Below are positions 60,471 to 64,000 of a DNA stretch of 64,000 nt, one piece after another. Source of the stretch: Montifringilla adamsi (Eukaryota; Chordata; Aves; Passeriformes; Passeridae); assembly GCA_017590115.1 (NCBI GenBank), contig JAGGNK010006113.1, forward strand, positions 744,001-808,000. Reading direction: 5' to 3'. Made by a program: the position numbers and the translations under genes. The stretch's first letter is position 1; each line of letters opens with the position of its first letter. The notes below the pieces were generated by a model. It worked only from the letters and a program-made list of their open reading frames with translations, made no database searches and had not been told where the DNA came from.

Positions 60471-61329
60471 AAGAGCACTCACTGATGAACAAATAGTTTT
60501 AAATTATGACTTCTGAGCCAGTTTTACAGTATTTTTCATCTACACTTCATTTGCTCTACTTGTGTGTTTGTCATCTGCTGCTTTTCCCCCTCCTCAGGTG
60601 TTGCCCTGTCCTAGAAAGGTACCAGGTAACCTTTGACAAATGCACACTTCTTGCTGCTCATTCTCCTGCTGTGTTTTGTGCAACACAAAATCATGCATTG
60701 TATTGTTTCCCCCATCATCTGTACAACTTGGGCAGCACAGACTGGCATTAAATGTCTGGCCTCTAATTCCCAGACTTTGGATTTTGTACTGCTCACTGTC
60801 TTTTCTCTCTTCTGATTCCCCAAGAATTTTCAGTTTACAGGCCTAAGGTTGTCTCACTGTTTCTCTAAAAATTTCACCTTAGTATTTATGAGTCCCAGAC
60901 AGCTTTAAAATACCTCACCCTTAATCTGAGCTCCACAATCCCAGTGTTGGCTCCCCACTGACTCTGAAGTGAGCCAGGGCAAATTGCTGAGCAGTAAATG
61001 TAGAAGACATCAACATATAATTCACCAACTCTACACTATAAATAATTCCTCCTTCCTCTAGAGATTAAAATGACCCAGACTTTGTTCTCTGGGAGCATCT
61101 CCCCCATCTGCCAGTGACACATAAGCAAAACTGTCGAAGTAAAATGGATGATTAATTGTTTGAATTATATATCCTTTGATCCGAGAGCGAGCTGCTTGTT
61201 GTTCAGACCCATCATTTTAATTACTGGATGGGAATTGCAATCCATAATTTCTATCTGAGATTTCTGGATTTGGGGTGGCAGACAGCAGCTGGTATTGTGG
61301 CGTTTCTGAAAACATAAGAGCCCCAGTGC

Positions 61330-61800
61330 CCACAGCATGAGCAACAAACAGGAGGAGCTGGAAGACATTGTGCCACTGGAAAGCTGTGGCTGGAAACAGG
61401 GTGGGATGTCTCACACAACCAGAGTGCTGCAATGGATCTCTGTGAACTCTTCAGAAGGGACAGCAAAGGAGGAGAGGCAGTGGAGTAACCCTTGTGTCAA
61501 TAGGGCTGAGTGTTTATGGGTCAGGATAATGGGGAAGGCAGCAAAGCAGAAATCCTGGTGGGAATCTGCCACAGACCACCCAGCCAGGATGAAGAGATGG
61601 ATAAATTGCTCTAGAAGTACCTGGGAGGAGCCTCATGATCACTGGCCTTTGTCCCCATGGAGGAATTCAATTTAACCAGGTGTTTGCTGGAAATACACAA
61701 CAGCAAAGAGGAAACAGTCCTGGATGTTCCTGGGGTGTGTGGAAGATAAATTCCTGACACAGCTGGTGAGTGAGACAACGAAAGAAGCTGTGCCACTGGA
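61330..61800 (+). pseudogene. CR1 ORF2 remnant, endonuclease region, decayed
   Basis: The + strand still encodes pieces of the CR1 ORF2 N-terminal endonuclease domain, a protein used by the retroposon to nick target DNA. An 'SMSNKQEELE' start-region match is followed by 'ECLWVRIMGKA', and then, in a shifted frame, a 'RPPSQDE'-like stretch and further consensus DNA ('ctggaaatacacaacagcaa', 'ggaaacagtcctggatgttc', 'cctgacacagctggtgagtg'). At least one frameshift and several stops break it. Most CR1 copies are truncated at the 5' side, so retention of this end is uncommon. It lies about 1 kb before a CR1 3' piece in the same orientation (62805). Confidence 0.8.
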
Positions 61801-62804
61801 AATGTTGGATACTTTTAACCAGAAATTGGAAATTTTCAACTGGATACTGAGCACAGACAATTGGAAAATAAAGTGAACTGTCACACAGCCTTTAGTGTCT
61901 GCCTTAGACATTGGCACCTTTTATATGATAAGGAGGTGTGTGAGAAATGAGAGCATTTTGGTCTGCTTTTTCTATTAGAAATTTGGAGGTGATCCAGAAG
62001 GAAATAAATGAGGAAGAAGTATTAAGTATAATTTATGAAGAGAGATTACAGGAATTTACCAATTGCAGGCTCAGAAAGTGTAGCAGTGATTAGTTGAGCC
62101 ATGATGACTGTGTAGAAATACTTGATGTGTAATAGCATTGAAAAAAGGGTAGAATAATTTAAAATATTAAGGTTGAAGGTAGTAACAAATTACCAAGTAG
62201 TAACTAAGGACAGAGAGAAATAAATTAAACATTAAGAAAAAATCCTTGAATAATGAGTTGAATCATTTTGGATATAATGGATATTTTTAAAATAGGCAGT
62301 CTCTCCTGTATAGAGTGGAGAATAAAACCATGTAAGGGTGTTTAGAAGAGTCTACTTGCAGGAGGTGATACCCATCAGCCTTTATTTTCTGAGCCTGTTA
62401 TCTGCAGTTGTAATTAATTTGTCCTCAGATACCTTAACTCAGCATTTGTGACTTTAAAGTAACCTGCATTATTGACTGAAAACATGTAAGAAAAGTGTCA
62501 ACAGCAAAGTCTGCAGTCCATAGAGCCAAAATCTAGAAGAGCCTACAAAGACTACAGCATTTGGCTTTGAAATGCACAGGGAAATGTAGGGCAGAGAGGG
62601 CTGTTTTGTTTTTTTTTAATTGTGTAGAACATCTATCTCCTTTTCGCCCAAACTGTACCATTGAGGAGAAGGGGGACCTTGGGTAGACCTTGGATATGGA
62701 GTTTCTCATGGAGTTGGTGCTGTGTGGAGCACTTGATGGCCTGAACAGCCATACCCCTTTTTTTGGCTGTGCCTCTTCAGCATCCTGAAGAAAAAGGACA
62801 AGAT

Positions 62805-63330
62805 CTTTCCTCTTGAGAGACCCCACCTGGACCTCTGGCACCCCAAGAGAAGAGAGATGTTGACCACTTCAAGCAAGTCCAGAGAAGGCCACTAAGCTGA
62901 TCAAAGGGCTGGAGAACCTCTGCTCTGGAGCCAGGCTGGGAGAGCTGGGGGTGTGCAGCCTGGGGAAGAGAAGGCTCCAGAGAGAACTTAGAATCCCTTC
63001 CAGTGCCTGAAAGGGGCTCCAAGAGAGCTGGAGAGGAACTTTGGATAAGGGATGGAGTGACAGGAGAAGGGGGAATGGGCTTGAGCTGAGGGAGGGTGGG
63101 TTTAGTTTACATATTAGGAGGAAATTCCTTCCTACAAGAGTGGTGAGGCACAGCAGGAGGTTGTCCAGAGAAGTTGTGAATGCTCAGTTCATGGAGGTGC
63201 TCAGAGTCGGGCTGGACTGGGCTTTGGTTAGCCTGGTCTAGGTGCCCTGCCCCTGGCAGAAGGTTGGAACCAGATGGTCTGAAAGGTCTCTTTCCAGCCC
63301 AAACCCTTCTGTGATTTTATGATTCCAGCC
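62805..63330 (+). repeat. CR1 retroposon, about 0.52 kb sense 3' fragment
   Basis: 'tccagagaaggccactaagc', 'aacctctgctctggagccag', 'gctgggagagctgggggtgt', 'gctggagaggaactttggat', 'gtgaggcacagcaggaggtt' and 'cagcccaaacccttctgtga' follow consensus to the terminus. It could be the 3' part of the same insertion as the ORF2 remnant at 61330, with the middle lost or unrecognisable. Confidence 0.9.
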
Positions 63331-64000
63331 TTCAGTGACCTCTGTAAGAGATTGTGACTCCCTTCCTCTCTTGCACCAAACCCATGAACTCCATTTGTAA
63401 TAAGGACTGAGTCATCTCCAGACTCTGTACAGGGTACAGCAGCTTCAGGCTTTTCTAAACAGAGGATTGGCAGCATGGCAGTGAGTTGTGAAAAGATGCT
63501 GTGTATTTCCCTTGCCCCTTTGTCTCTTTCCTTTCAGTTAGATATTCTTTTTTAAATTGTCAAGAATAAATAGTGCACCTAAATGAATCACTCTGTTGAT
63601 AGCTGCACATCAGACTCTGCAATTGGTGTTTTATTTAAGTAAAATAATTGAGCAGTAATTGATAATGCATGACAGCTTAAGATTGCTCTAATTGCTTGGC
63701 TTCCCAGAACACTCCTAAAAAGAAAATGAATTCCTCCATTGTATTTTTTTCTGGCTGCATGACCCTCATGGAAATAAATCCAGAGTGGAGAATTAATAGT
63801 GCTGCAAACAAAGTGTAGAAAGTGTTGAAGTTTTTGTCATAATCTTTGCACGGTTTCTATTTTTGAAGATAACATACCACCTGCAATAAACTGCCTTTCC
63901 TGGGGCTGGTATCAGTCAGGGTGATAGATTACAACTACTTCCCTCACTTCTGCTATTAGTTTATACATTGCAGCCTGGGGCAGGAAGCAGGAGATGCTAA

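Overview
The window is intronic and exonic sequence of a bird nuclear genome. Two lines of evidence support this. There are more than two dozen fragments of CR1 non-LTR retroposons, recognisable from the typical avian 3' end (for example 'gtccctgcccatggcagg ... ttccaacccaaac ... tgattctatg'). There are also four short exons with good vertebrate splice sites that together encode part of a syntaxin-like t-SNARE protein. No bacterial or organellar genes, tRNA, rRNA or CRISPR arrays were seen. A songbird or other neoavian is plausible, but the species cannot be read from the sequence.

The only protein-coding gene I can support is TSNARE1 (t-SNARE domain-containing 1) on the + strand. Exons lie at 4801-4891, 8300-8374, 10343-10399 and 39621-39788. 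They join in one open frame of about 130 codons covering the later part of the Habc-like N-terminal region, a linker, and the first half of the t-SNARE coiled coil. The gene is open at both ends. The start codon, early N-terminal exons, second half of the SNARE helix (with its zero-layer glutamine) and any membrane anchor were not found. Everything else is best read as TSNARE1 intron: more than 4.8 kb upstream, then 3.4 kb, 2.0 kb, 29.2 kb, and more than 24 kb downstream.

Layout. 1-4800: intron with one CR1, a 24-base A tract and a small CpG-rich patch near 1626-1676. 4801-10399: three exons with a long antisense CR1 (8514-9050) and a possible MIR-like SINE fragment (about 7300). 10400-39620: a giant intron with CR1 copies, a perfect 16-bp inverted repeat (10943-11002), a CpG-rich patch (16783-16865), a possible LTR-type repeat (about 22045-22500) and a 45-base T tract abutting a CR1. 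39621-39788: the SNARE-motif exon. 39789-64000: an intron that becomes very retroposon-rich after 43 kb. It includes an inverted CR1 pair (55203-55510), older diverged CR1/L3-like pieces (about 44345-44660 and 59690-60160), and the decayed 5' (endonuclease) part of CR1 ORF2 at 61330-61800.

The long open reading frames outside the four exons (up to 265 codons) look like chance or repeat-derived ORFs. I did not find a convincing undescribed biological system. The most useful leads are the in-frame, skippable exon structure of TSNARE1 with a tandem NAGNAG acceptor, two unexplained CpG-rich patches, the hairpin-forming repeats, and ancient-repeat segments that may be conserved regulatory DNA. Repeat boundaries are read by eye and are approximate to tens of bases.
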